Shown piece by piece: positions 8,857 to 16,340 of a stretch of DNA of 64,000 bases. The translations under genes were made by a program, and so were the position numbers. The stretch is from contig NZ_JAEPWM010000001.1 of the NCBI RefSeq assembly GCF_016654015.1, positions 558,001-622,000 of the forward strand. The letters run 5' to 3'. Positions within the stretch are counted from its first letter, which is position 1. Every line of letters starts with the position of its first letter. The notes beneath the pieces were generated by a model. It was given only the letters and a program-made list of their open reading frames with translations. It did not search any database and was not told the origin of the DNA. The stretch is from Ramlibacter ginsenosidimutans. GTDB taxonomy: Bacteria; Pseudomonadota; Gammaproteobacteria; Burkholderiales; Burkholderiaceae_C.

Positions 8857-9468
8857 TCACGGGGTGGCCTTGCCGAGAGCGCCCGACAGCGCGAGCAGCG
8901 CGATCAGGCCCATGCCGTTGCCGCCCAGGCCGCCGAACAGGCCGCTGCTGCTGCTGCTGCCCTGCACCGCGGGCGTGGTGGTGGTCTCCGGCGAGGCGCT
9001 CACGTCGTTGCCCAGGAGCAGCATGGGCGCCAGCGCCACCAGGCTGTTGCCCGGCGCGAGCAACGACAGCAGCGGCAGCGTGGCACTGACCTCGCGCGTG
9101 CTTTGCAGGTCGCGGCGCACGGCCGTGATCTCGCTGCGGCGGCGGTCGATCTCGCGGCGCAGTCCCGCGTCGATGCGCTGCTGGTCCGAGGCCAGCGTGC
9201 GGGTGCGGCTGTCCACCTGGGTGATGGCCTTGCCGTTGGTGGCCAGCGCCGCGTTGAAGCGCTCGATGACCTCCTTCAGCTGCTGCTGCGTCACCGGGCT
9301 GCCCGACACCGCCGCCGGCATCGGCGGGCGGTAGGAGCTCCCGCGCGAGGTGGGCACTTTCGGCATCGGCCGGCTGCCGGGCCTCGGGCGGGCGGCCTCG
9401 TCGTAGGCGGCTTCGTCGTATCCGGCTTCGTCGTATGCGGCTTCGTAGTCTGCTTCGGCTGTGAACAT
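8857..9468 (-). CDS. Coiled-coil protein with YDEA repeats, unknown function
   Basis: Protein of 203 aa, not recognised. Residues 8-27 are a tandem acidic-aromatic repeat (YDEAG/YDEAA units). Residues 60-125 look like a charged coiled coil (QQQLKEVIERFNAAL through REIDRRRSEITAVRRDL). Two hydrophobic stretches follow (127-153 and 177-199) with a Ser/Gly spacer between; the C-terminal one ends in LIALLALSGALGKATP. The ATG at 9468 is chosen because the frame upstream reads through the antisense-free coding of the next gene and has no initiation signal; AAGGCAGG lies about 10 bases before it. No signal peptide. Possibly a membrane-associated scaffold; the aromatic-acidic repeat resembles the tail of the 341-aa protein in the same locus. 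Confidence 0.75.
   Translation of the reverse strand: MFTAEADYEAAYDEAGYDEAAYDEAARPRPGSRPMPKVPTSRGSSYRPPMPAAVSGSPVTQQQLKEVIERFNAALATNGKAITQVDSRTRTLASDQQRIDAGLRREIDRRRSEITAVRRDLQSTREVSATLPLLSLLAPGNSLVALAPMLLLGNDVSASPETTTTPAVQGSSSSSGLFGGLGGNGMGLIALLALSGALGKATP
9391..9447 (-). repeat. Tandem 15-bp coding repeat (YDEA units)
   Basis: About 57 bp at the 5' end of the coiled-coil gene consist of near-identical 15-bp units (core GCTTCGTCGTA on the plus strand), encoding YEAA-YDEAG-YDEAA-YDEAA. Codon identity between units suggests recent expansion by slippage rather than convergence at protein level. Confidence 0.8.
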
Positions 9469-9511
9469 GGTGGATGCCTGCCTTTCGGGGTGGAAGATGG
9501 AAAGCGGGGTC

Positions 9512-9994
9512 TCAGGCCGCGCCGGCCCGCGGCCCCTCGGTGCTGGCCGGCGGTGTGGCGCGCGCGGGCTCCCGCGGCTGCAGCCGTTCCAGCACCGGCC
9601 GCACGTACTGCGCGAAGGCGGCGGGCTCCGGCCGCCGCGATGCGGGCCGGCCGAGGCCGCCGCAGCGCGGACACCAGGCGTCCTCGCCGAAGCACAGGTG
9701 GCACGCGCCGAGCGCGGCGGCGAGCGCATCGTTGCGCCGGCGCAGGCGCTCGAGTTCGGCGGCCTGCTGCGCATGGCCGCGGACGAGCACGTCGAGATCG
9801 GCCTGCAGTTGTTCCTCGCGCGCGGAGGCCGCGGGCGCGGGTTCCACGTCGACGCACGGCGCGGGCGCGGGCCGCGGCTGCATGAACTGCAGCAGCACGG
9901 CGAGCGCCGGGTTGTCCCCGGCCTGCGCGGTGAGTTGCGCCTTCAGGGCCGCGAGGGGATCCGCCGCGTCGGCGGTGCGGTTCGAGTCATCCAT
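9512..9994 (-). CDS. Coiled-coil protein with CxxC zinc ribbon, unknown function
   Basis: Protein of 160 aa, not recognised. It has a short helical N-terminus (about 10-40), a Pro/Ala linker, a predicted coiled coil (58-95, with AELERLRRRNDALAAALG) and then four cysteines, C98, C101, C108 and C111 (CHLC...CPRC), spaced as a small zinc ribbon. A basic segment and a Pro-rich tail follow. The ATG at 9994 overlaps the stop of the upstream 341-aa gene by 8 bp, which implies translational coupling and rules out the longer upstream reading of this frame. The gap to the next gene is 43 bp. Zinc binding is inferred from Cys spacing only. Confidence 0.75.
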   Translation of the reverse strand: MDDSNRTADAADPLAALKAQLTAQAGDNPALAVLLQFMQPRPAPAPCVDVEPAPAASAREEQLQADLDVLVRGHAQQAAELERLRRRNDALAAALGACHLCFGEDAWCPRCGGLGRPASRRPEPAAFAQYVRPVLERLQPREPARATPPASTEGPRAGAA

Positions 9995-11012
9995 ACACGG
10001 GCTCCATGCGCCAGTCCACGGCTTCGTAGTCCGAGGCCTCCGGCTCCCAGGCCTCGTCCGCCCAGGCTTCGTCGTTCCAGGCCTCGGTCGCTTCTCCATC
10101 CCAGCCGGCCTCCCCGATGCCGGCCAGCATGTCCTGCGTGAGCAGCGCTCGCCAGTCTGCGGGCAGCGGCTCCCCGCCGAACGCCGGGCGCGGCGGGCGT
10201 GCGGTCGCCACCGTGGCCTGCAGGCGTTCCAGCTGCGCGCGATTGAGCAGGTCCCACACGCGGGCGGCGCGGTCGCCGTCCTCGCTGGGGTCGCCCACCC
10301 ACTCGCCGTTCGCGCCAGCCATGTAGCCCAGGTCGGCCCCGGCCACGTTGCCCCACGCGGCCGCTTCCGCGACCGCCTGCTGCGCCAGGTGGTTCACCAT
10401 GCCCGCGATCGCCGCCGTCGGCACCTGCGTGCCGTTGCTGCCGACCGGCACGGAGGTGCGGCCGGCCTGGCCCATCTGCATCGCGATCAACGCCTGTTGC
10501 ACCTCGGGTCGGCCGAGGGCGCTGGCGAGCTGGCCGGCGGCGCCCAGGCCGCGTTGCGCCGTCATGGGTCCGTGTCCCAGGCCGCTGATCGTGGAACCCA
10601 CCTGGTTCCCCAGCTGCCCCATGGGCGTGAACTGGCTCGCGAACTGCGTGCCGGTGTTCAGCACGTTGCCGATGTCCCTGGCGGTGCCGCTGCCGTAGCT
10701 GCTCAGCGCCGTGCCGGTGCCGCCCACCAGCGCGCCGCCGATGATGCCCGGCAGGCCCAGCGAGGATCCGGCCATCGCGCCGCGCGCCACGCCGCCGGCG
10801 ACGTTGGCGATCGCCGGGGCCGCGGTCCGCAAGGCGCGGCCGATGTCGTCGAAGAAGCCTTCGAGCAGGGCGTCGTAGTAGGCCGCCGCCCCCGGGCCGA
10901 GGCGCTGGTCCACCCAGGACTCGATCACTTCGGCGTCGGCCTCGGCCCAGCGCGGGGCGAGGCACTGCCGCAGGTAGAGGTAGTCGCGCGATGCGGTCGC
11001 AGGATCGTTCAT
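9987..11012 (-). CDS. Gly-rich protein with acidic-aromatic tail, unknown function
   Basis: Protein of 341 aa, not recognised. The N-terminus is helical and charged (YLYLRQCLAPRWAEADAEVI). Residues about 60-130 are rich in Gly and Ala with small side chains (AIANVAGGVARGAMAG, then GGALVGGTGTALSSYGSG), as in proteins that insert into or pack against membranes. The C-terminal 40 residues are acidic with regularly spaced Trp or Tyr (EAWNDEAWADEAWEPEA). The ATG at 11012 is preceded by GAGGTGACC, a strong ribosome-binding site, and is preferred over the GTG two codons earlier. It overlaps the following zinc-ribbon gene by 8 bp. No catalytic motif or signal peptide is seen. Confidence 0.75.
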   Translation of the reverse strand: MNDPATASRDYLYLRQCLAPRWAEADAEVIESWVDQRLGPGAAAYYDALLEGFFDDIGRALRTAAPAIANVAGGVARGAMAGSSLGLPGIIGGALVGGTGTALSSYGSGTARDIGNVLNTGTQFASQFTPMGQLGNQVGSTISGLGHGPMTAQRGLGAAGQLASALGRPEVQQALIAMQMGQAGRTSVPVGSNGTQVPTAAIAGMVNHLAQQAVAEAAAWGNVAGADLGYMAGANGEWVGDPSEDGDRAARVWDLLNRAQLERLQATVATARPPRPAFGGEPLPADWRALLTQDMLAGIGEAGWDGEATEAWNDEAWADEAWEPEASDYEAVDWRMEPVYG

Positions 11013-11045
11013 GGTCACCTCGTGGCGGAACGGTGCGGCAGCCGC

Positions 11046-11255
11046 TCAGGGCTGCGCGGGCTGGCTGGCGAGCAGCTGGTCGATGTAGGGCTGGATGAAG
11101 GCGGCGATCGCCGCGGCGTCGCGGAAGTACGCGCGGCGCCCGCTTTCCACGTGCTCGATCGATCCGCGCCATTCGAAGGGCGGCGTGCGCGCCCGGTTCG
11201 GCTCGCACCAGACGCGCACGATGAACGCATCCGTCTGGTCTTGAAGCAGGGGCAT
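11046..11255 (-). CDS. Small conserved hypothetical protein
   Basis: Protein of 69 aa with the pattern FIVRVWCEP...FEWRGSIEHVESGRRAYF...IAAFI. I recall similar short proteins (an IWREP...WRGxIEHVPSGER type pattern) in many bacteria, always of unknown function. The ATG at 11255 is chosen because the family usually begins a few residues before FIVR and because the longer reading would start inside the direct-repeat array upstream. It is the first gene after that array and lies 33 bp ahead of the 341-aa gene, so it probably opens the operon. No clear Shine-Dalgarno precedes it. Confidence 0.65.
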   Translation of the reverse strand: MPLLQDQTDAFIVRVWCEPNRARTPPFEWRGSIEHVESGRRAYFRDAAAIAAFIQPYIDQLLASQPAQP

Positions 11256-11308
11256 GCGGATTTTCCGTTGGCAGGGCTGCAATCCATGCGATGCAGTCTG
11301 CATCGCGG

Positions 11309-11374
11309 GCATCACCGCGGCATCACCGGCGCGTCATGCGCGCATCACGTGCGCATCACCGTGCCGTCACCGGC
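11309..11374 (-). promoter_or_regulatory. Six-copy 11-bp direct repeat, putative SARP/BTAD operator
   Basis: Six consecutive 11-mers start at 11309, 11320, 11331, 11342, 11353 and 11364. In plus orientation they read GCATCACCGCG, GCATCACCGGC, GCGTCATGCGC, GCATCACGTGC, GCATCACCGTG and CCGTCACCGGC. The core C-N-T-C-A is invariant. One helical turn per repeat is the spacing used by SARP-family activators. The array sits between the activator gene, overlapping its stop codon, and the first gene of the six-gene operon, with its proximal end 53 bp upstream of that ATG. Binding by the adjacent regulator is inferred. Confidence 0.7.
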
Positions 11375-12293
11375 GCGCCGGCCCCGGCGGCCGCGACTCG
11401 GCGCGGGCGAGGTCGTCGTCGGCCGCCGCGATGTGCCGCCGCGCGCTGGCCAGCAGTTCCGGCAGCGCGGCGCCGGTCGCGGACGGCGCGGCGGCCTCCG
11501 GGGCGCGGCGCGGGACGGCGTCGTCAACGATCTGCTGGTAGAGCGCCTGCGTTTCCGGCATGGGCACGATCGCGAGCTGCCGGCGCAGGATGGAGCGGCA
11601 GCGCTCGTACTGGCGCAGCGCGAGCGCGCGCTGGCCGGCGCGCAGGTACAGGCGCATGAGCTCGCGGTGCACGTCTTCGCGCACGTCGTCGATCTCCAGG
11701 ATGCCGAGGGCCCAGCGGATGCCTTCGGCGAAGTCGCCGCTGTGCTCGCAGACCTCCACGAGCCGCCACAGCGCATTGAGCTGGTGGCGCCGCAGCTTCT
11801 CGCGCTCGCGCAGGGCCCAGTCCTCGTCCACGCCCGTCAGCAGGTCGCCCGTGTACAGCGCCACGCCGCGGCGCAGGCGCTCGGTGGCCGCCGCGTCCAT
11901 GCGGTCCTGCGGGAGCGCAAGCACGGGCAGCACGTGCTGCAGGAAGGCCTCCGTGTCGACGGCCAGGCGCGGATCGGCGCGCAGGCCGACGTGGCCGTCG
12001 CGCTCCTTGAAGATGAGGCTGCCCGCGGCACACGGCGGTGCGTCGAGCGCGCTGCGCAGACGCCACAGGGCGCTGTTGACCGTGCCGGGCCGCGCCGGCT
12101 CGTCGCCCGCGTCGCGCAGCGCGTGCGAGAGCTCCGAGCGGCTGCGCGGGGCGCCGCGTGCCAGTGCGAGGAAGGCCAGCAGGTTGCGCGACTGCGCGCA
12201 CAGGTGCACGGGCTTGACGACCTCGCCGTCCAGCACCAGCTGCAGCGAGGCCGCGCCGAACAGCGAGAGACTGAGGGTGCATTCGTTCTGCAT
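11367..12293 (-). CDS. BTAD/SARP-type transcriptional activator
   Basis: Regulator of 308 aa. Residues about 5-105 form an OmpR-type winged helix (LVLDGEVV, then SRSELSHAL and GTVNSALWRLRSAL); residues about 112-256 form a bacterial transcriptional activation domain with TPR-like helices (VDTEAFLQHVL, LYTGDLLTG, HRELMRLYLRAGQRALALRQYERC). This is the two-domain layout of SARP activators, common in actinomycetes and less so in Betaproteobacteria. There is no NB-ARC or kinase extension. AGGAGG lies 5 bases before the ATG at 12293; the frame continues upstream without another good start. The C-terminal 50 residues are low complexity. It probably activates the downstream six-gene operon through the 11-bp repeats. 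Confidence 0.88.
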   Translation of the reverse strand: MQNECTLSLSLFGAASLQLVLDGEVVKPVHLCAQSRNLLAFLALARGAPRSRSELSHALRDAGDEPARPGTVNSALWRLRSALDAPPCAAGSLIFKERDGHVGLRADPRLAVDTEAFLQHVLPVLALPQDRMDAAATERLRRGVALYTGDLLTGVDEDWALREREKLRRHQLNALWRLVEVCEHSGDFAEGIRWALGILEIDDVREDVHRELMRLYLRAGQRALALRQYERCRSILRRQLAIVPMPETQALYQQIVDDAVPRRAPEAAAPSATGAALPELLASARRHIAAADDDLARAESRPPGPARR

Positions 12294-12622
12294 GGAGACC
12301 TCCTCCCCCGTCGCACTATTGCGCTGCACACGCAAGAACGAGTAAGAAAGTCTGCGAGGGACGATGACCGCGGGACCGCGCATTGAGGGTGTTTTGATTA
12401 GGCGCCTTGCCTAGGCGCGCAGCGGCGCCGAGCCCGACCTGTGGCATCCCCGCTCGGCAGGGGCAGCGGGCCCGGCGCTCAGGTAACAGGTGGATGCACG
12501 GGGCGGCGCACAGTGGGTTACAACACAGCGGGACTCAAGGATGAGCCAGGCCCTGCCCTGCGCTTGCACGTATTGCTTGCACGTATTCAGACTTCCCTGG
12601 CCTCGCGCCAGGAGCGACAGCC
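12294..12622. other. Intergenic region between the BTAD regulator and DUF1330 genes
   Basis: Divergent spacer of 329 bp with no supportable gene. It should hold both promoters, but I see no convincing -35/-10 pair. A small inverted repeat TAGGC-GCCTT-GCCTA lies at 12399-12413. The stretch 12560-12590 has a partial direct duplication (TTGCACGTATT / TTGCACGTATT). Confidence 0.6.
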
Positions 12623-12910
12623 ATGACCCATGCCTTCCTGGTCGGAAACATCACGGTAAAGAACCCGCAGAAGTGGGCGGACTACACCAGGCAAGTGCCG
12701 GGCACCCTGGCACCCTGGGGCGCCGAACTCGTCTTCCGCGGCAAGCAGGTCGCCGCATTTGCCGGCGGGAGTCCGCACGCCGACATCGTGGTGATCCGGT
12801 TCCCCCACGTCGCGGCAGTCAACGGCTGGTTTGCGTCGGCCGCCTACCAGGCGCTCATCCCGCTACGCCAACAGGCCGCGGAGGTGGTGCTTCTTTGCTA
12901 CGAAGGGTAG
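12623..12910 (+). CDS. DUF1330 family protein
   Basis: Protein of 95 aa with the dimeric alpha-beta barrel pattern of DUF1330: VGNITVKNPQKWADYTRQVPG, ELVFRGKQ, ADIVVIRFPHVAAVNGWFAS, YQALIPLRQQAAE. Members are ferredoxin-like small proteins, mostly of unknown role, often beside dehydrogenase or oxygenase genes. GGAGCGACAGCC precedes the ATG. It ends 6 bp before the stop of the convergent MetX-like gene. No specific reaction is claimed. Confidence 0.85.
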   Translation: MTHAFLVGNITVKNPQKWADYTRQVPGTLAPWGAELVFRGKQVAAFAGGSPHADIVVIRFPHVAAVNGWFASAAYQALIPLRQQAAEVVLLCYEG

Positions 12911-12916
12911 CCCTCG

Positions 12917-13945
12917 TCACCCTTCGCCCAGGAACGCCCCGATCTCCCGCTTCAACTGCTCGTTGCACTCCGCCGGCGGCCCGCTCGCGCTCGCGTGGCC
13001 GTCATGCCCGGCGAGCTCCACGAAGCGGCAACGCGGAATGACTCCGGCCAGCTGACTGGCCGCAAAGGGCGGGTTGTACAGGTCCTCCGCGGGCGCCAGT
13101 ACCAGCGTGCGCGCGCGTATCGATCGCAGCGCCCGCACCGTGTCGCCGCCGAATCCCGGTGTGCCGCCGACGTCGTGCGCGTCGTACGCGAAGGACTGCC
13201 AGCACCAGTCGAACGGGTCCGGTCCATGCTGGCCGAGGTCCGTGGCCAGCTGCTCCATCGTGGCCAGCAGCGCGGCGTGGTCCGGGATCTCCTCCACCGC
13301 GCGCGGCGTGCGCGGCATCACCAGCTTGGTGAGCGGCGCCCACAGGCGCATGGCCTCGGCGCGCGCCCGCGGCCGCGAGCACCCGGCGTCCTCGAACAGC
13401 GCACGCCGGGCGAGTTCGTTCACCAGCTGCGACCAGCGCGCCGTGCGCGCCATCGGCGTCATGGCGACGACGCTGCGCATGCGGTCCGGATGGCTCACGG
13501 CCCATTGCAGCGCCTGCATGCCGCCCATGGACGCACCGACCACCGCGGCCAGCCGCTCCACGGCCAGGTGCGCCAGCAGCCGCCGCTGCGATTCCACCAT
13601 GTCGCGGATGGTGAAGCGGGGAAACCGGCTGCCCGCCTGCAGCACGCTGTTCGACGGCGAGGACGACAGGCCGTTGCCGAGCGCATCGACCACGAGCACG
13701 CAATGGCGGTCGGTATCGAGCGGCGCGCCCGGCCCGATCAGGAAATCGAGCCGGTGATGCGTGCTGCCGATCGCGGTCAGCGCCAGGATCACGCCTTCGC
13801 GCTGTCGCGCCGGCTCCCCGTGCATCACATACGACACGAACGCATCGCGCAGCACCTCGCCGGATTCGAGCGGCAGGTCGCCGATGTCGCAGCGCAGGTG
13901 CGGCCGGGCTATCCAGCCTGGCGCCAGGGGAGGATGGGCTGCCAC
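12917..13945 (-). CDS. MetX-like alpha/beta-hydrolase (homoserine acetyltransferase family)
   Basis: Alpha/beta-hydrolase fold protein of 342 aa related to homoserine O-acetyltransferase. The nucleophile elbow is GASMGGMQ (S139); the acid is probably Asp of PAEDLYNPP and the base His of LAGHDGHAS near the C-terminus. It is shorter than genuine MetX (about 370-390 aa), and its last position in a catabolic/transport operon makes methionine synthesis unlikely. A hydrolase or acyltransferase acting in the same pathway as the upstream alcohol dehydrogenase is more plausible. It starts 4 bp after the dehydrogenase stop. The family is secure, the substrate unknown. Confidence 0.85.
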   Translation of the reverse strand: MAAHPPLAPGWIARPHLRCDIGDLPLESGEVLRDAFVSYVMHGEPARQREGVILALTAIGSTHHRLDFLIGPGAPLDTDRHCVLVVDALGNGLSSSPSNSVLQAGSRFPRFTIRDMVESQRRLLAHLAVERLAAVVGASMGGMQALQWAVSHPDRMRSVVAMTPMARTARWSQLVNELARRALFEDAGCSRPRARAEAMRLWAPLTKLVMPRTPRAVEEIPDHAALLATMEQLATDLGQHGPDPFDWCWQSFAYDAHDVGGTPGFGGDTVRALRSIRARTLVLAPAEDLYNPPFAASQLAGVIPRCRFVELAGHDGHASASGPPAECNEQLKREIGAFLGEG

Positions 13946-13949
13946 CGGC

Positions 13950-15050
13950 TCACTCCATCACGATGACGTGACGGATGCCTTCGCCGCGACGCATCGCGTC
14001 GAAGCCGTCGTTGATGCCCTCCAGCGGCGCACGCGTCGAGATCAGCCCATCCAGGTCCAGCTTGCCGGCGAGATAGAGCTGCGCGAGCCACGGGAAATCG
14101 CGCCGCGGCCGCGCCCCGCCGTAGCTCGAACGCGTGATGCGCTTCTCCCCCATCAGCGACCCGAAGCGCAGTGCCACCTTCCGGTTCACCTCGGTCTTGC
14201 CGAGGATCACGCACTGCGCGCCGGGCCGCGTGACCTCCAGCGCGAGTTGCAGCGACGCCTCCGATCCGGCTGCTTCGAAGACGTAGTCCGCGCCGCGGCC
14301 GGACGTCAGGTCCTTCACCTGCGCGATCGTCGTGTCATCGGCAGGCACCGTGTGCGTCGCACCGAAGCGGCGCGCCAGTTCCAGCCTTGCGGGGTCGCGG
14401 TCGACGGCCACCAGCGTCCCCGCCTGTTGCAGCAGCGCGCCCTGGATCGCGTTGAGCCCCACCGCGCCGCAGCCGACGACGACCACATTGGAGCCGGCTT
14501 CCACCTTGGCCAGGCGGCAGGCCGCGCCGACACCGGTCATCACGCCGCAGCCGATCAGGCAGGCGCGGTCGAACGGCATTTCGCGCGGGACGGCGATCGC
14601 GCCGGACTCCGGCACCACCGAATATTCGGCGTGCGAGGACACCACGGAGAAGTGATGCAGCTTGGCGCCGTTCCAGGTCAGGCGCGATGCGCCATCCAGC
14701 AGGTGCCCCGCGGGCTGGTGGCGCGTGAAGGGCTCGCACAGGATCGGCAGGTCGCGTTCGCAATAGAAGCAGTGGCCGCAGTGCGGGTTCCACGAAGCGA
14801 CCACGTGGTCGCCCGGGCGCACCTGCGTCACGGCGCTGCCCACCTCCTCCACGATGCCGGCGCCCTCGTGCCCCAGCACGATCGGAAGCGGGTAAGGCAG
14901 GCTGCCCTGGATCACTTCCAGGTCGGTGTGGCACAGGCCGCTCGCGCGATTGCGGATCAGGACGTCCGTGGGGGCGAGCCGCTCCAGCTTCACGCGTGCG
15001 ATCACCAGCGGCCGCTGGCCGGCTTCGAGCACCGCTGCACGGAACTCCAT
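13950..15050 (-). CDS. Zinc-dependent alcohol dehydrogenase (class III-like MDR)
   Basis: Medium-chain dehydrogenase/reductase of 366 aa. Catalytic zinc ligands appear in GLCHTDLEV and GHEGAG; structural zinc cysteines in CGHCFYCERDLPILC. The NAD-binding motif is VVGCGAVGLNAIQG, followed by VAVDRDPARLELARRFGAT. It resembles the class III/NDMA-dependent type but differs from the frmA product elsewhere in this window, so it is a paralogue rather than the formaldehyde enzyme. It probably oxidises an alcohol made by the upstream oxygenase. Its ATG directly abuts the stop of the DctM gene with zero spacing. Confidence 0.9.
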   Translation of the reverse strand: MEFRAAVLEAGQRPLVIARVKLERLAPTDVLIRNRASGLCHTDLEVIQGSLPYPLPIVLGHEGAGIVEEVGSAVTQVRPGDHVVASWNPHCGHCFYCERDLPILCEPFTRHQPAGHLLDGASRLTWNGAKLHHFSVVSSHAEYSVVPESGAIAVPREMPFDRACLIGCGVMTGVGAACRLAKVEAGSNVVVVGCGAVGLNAIQGALLQQAGTLVAVDRDPARLELARRFGATHTVPADDTTIAQVKDLTSGRGADYVFEAAGSEASLQLALEVTRPGAQCVILGKTEVNRKVALRFGSLMGEKRITRSSYGGARPRRDFPWLAQLYLAGKLDLDGLISTRAPLEGINDGFDAMRRGEGIRHVIVME

Positions 15051-16340
15051 TCAGGGCCCCATCAGCCGCGTGGGCAGCCAGGTGACGAGAGGGGGAAACA
15101 CGCTGATCAGCGCCAGCACGGCGAACATGGCCACCATGAACGGCCAGCCCTCGCGCACGAAGGTCTCGATCTTCACCCGCAGGATGGAGCAGGTCGTGAA
15201 CATCATCGTACCCACCGGCGGCGTGATGCCGCCCAGCGTCAGGTTCACCACCATCACCAGCCCGAAATGCAGCGGGTCGATGCCCAGCCTGGTGACCGCG
15301 GGCACCAGGATCGGCGTGAGCAGGATCAGGGCGGCGGTGCCTTCGATCAGCATGCCCACGACGATGAGACCCAGGTTGATCAGGAGCAGCAGCAGCCACG
15401 GCTGCCTGGTCAGGTGCACCAGCGCTTCGGCCGCGCGCACCGGGATGCGCTGCCACGACATGTAGAAGCCGAACGCGCTGGCCGCGCAGATGATGATCAT
15501 GATGGCGGACGTGGCCAGCACGGTCTCCAGGATGATCTTCGGCGCGGCCTCCCATTTCAGCTCGCGGTGCCAGAGGGCGCCGACCAGCGTCGCGTACACC
15601 ACCGTCATCGCGCCGGCCTCGGTCGGCGTGAACACGCCTTCGCGGATGCCGAACAGGATGAAGGCGACGATGGACAGCGCGCCGGTGGCCTGCACGGTCG
15701 CGCGCCCGAGCTCCGGCAGGCTGGCGCGCTGCGCGCGCAGCGGCTTGTACCCGCGGCGCCGGGACACCAGGTGCACCGCCACCATGAGGGACGCGCACAG
15801 CAGCAGGCCGGGGATCACGCCGCCGATGAACAGGCGGCCCACCGACACGTCGGCCAGGTAGCCGTAGATGATCAGGCCGATGCCGGGCGGGATGATCGGC
15901 GTGATCACCGAGGCGCAGGCGGTGATCGCCGCGGCGAAGCCGGCCGAATAGCCGCGCCGCACCATCTCCGGCCCCAGCATCTTGGCCTGCATGGCGGCGT
16001 CCGCGTTGGCCGAGGCCGACAAGCCTCCCATCAGCGTGGCGAGCACCACGTTGGCCTGCGCGATGCCGCCCATCATGTGGCCCACCAGCGCATCGGCCAG
16101 GTTCAGCAGGCGGCGCGTGATGCCGGCGTGGTTCATGATCGAGCCGGCGCACACGAAGAACGGCACCGCCAGCAGCGGGAACGAATCGGTGGCCTGCACG
16201 AACTTCTGCACGAACATGCGCAGCGGCAGGCCGTCGGCCATGATGAAGAACGACAGCGCCCCGATGGCGATGGCCAGCGCGATCGGGATGTCGATCGCGA
16301 ACAGGCCGAACATCAGGAAGGCGGGCAGCAGTTCGATCAC
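15051..16340 (-). CDS. TRAP transporter large permease (DctM family)
   Basis: Integral membrane subunit of 429 aa that moves the substrate with sodium in a tripartite ATP-independent periplasmic transporter. It is hydrophobic throughout, with DctM-type segments such as FFVCAGSIMNHAGITRRLLN, GPEMVRRGYSAGFAAAI, PPGIGLIIYGY and NLTLGGITPPVG. The start is GTG at 16340, overlapping the stop of the small permease gene by 4 bp (GTGA); longer readings of the frame are antisense to nothing but lack a start signal and would overlap DctQ entirely. Length fits the family (about 425-430). Confidence 0.92.
   Translation of the reverse strand: MIELLPAFLMFGLFAIDIPIALAIAIGALSFFIMADGLPLRMFVQKFVQATDSFPLLAVPFFVCAGSIMNHAGITRRLLNLADALVGHMMGGIAQANVVLATLMGGLSASANADAAMQAKMLGPEMVRRGYSAGFAAAITACASVITPIIPPGIGLIIYGYLADVSVGRLFIGGVIPGLLLCASLMVAVHLVSRRRGYKPLRAQRASLPELGRATVQATGALSIVAFILFGIREGVFTPTEAGAMTVVYATLVGALWHRELKWEAAPKIILETVLATSAIMIIICAASAFGFYMSWQRIPVRAAEALVHLTRQPWLLLLLINLGLIVVGMLIEGTAALILLTPILVPAVTRLGIDPLHFGLVMVVNLTLGGITPPVGTMMFTTCSILRVKIETFVREGWPFMVAMFAVLALISVFPPLVTWLPTRLMGP

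Noticed and set aside
11046..11315. Longer 89-aa version of the small gene at 11046-11255
   Set aside because: The extra 20 residues are read from the edge of the 11-bp repeat array and show no similarity to the rest of the family; 11255 is the better start.
11309..11374. CRISPR or minisatellite interpretation of the 11-bp repeat
   Set aside because: Units are too short for CRISPR, there are no spacers, and divergence between units with an invariant core fits operators better than slippage.
12917..13945. Genuine methionine-biosynthetic metX
   Set aside because: Shorter than MetX, last in a catabolic operon, and no MetW next to it, whereas metX-metW is the usual arrangement in Betaproteobacteria.
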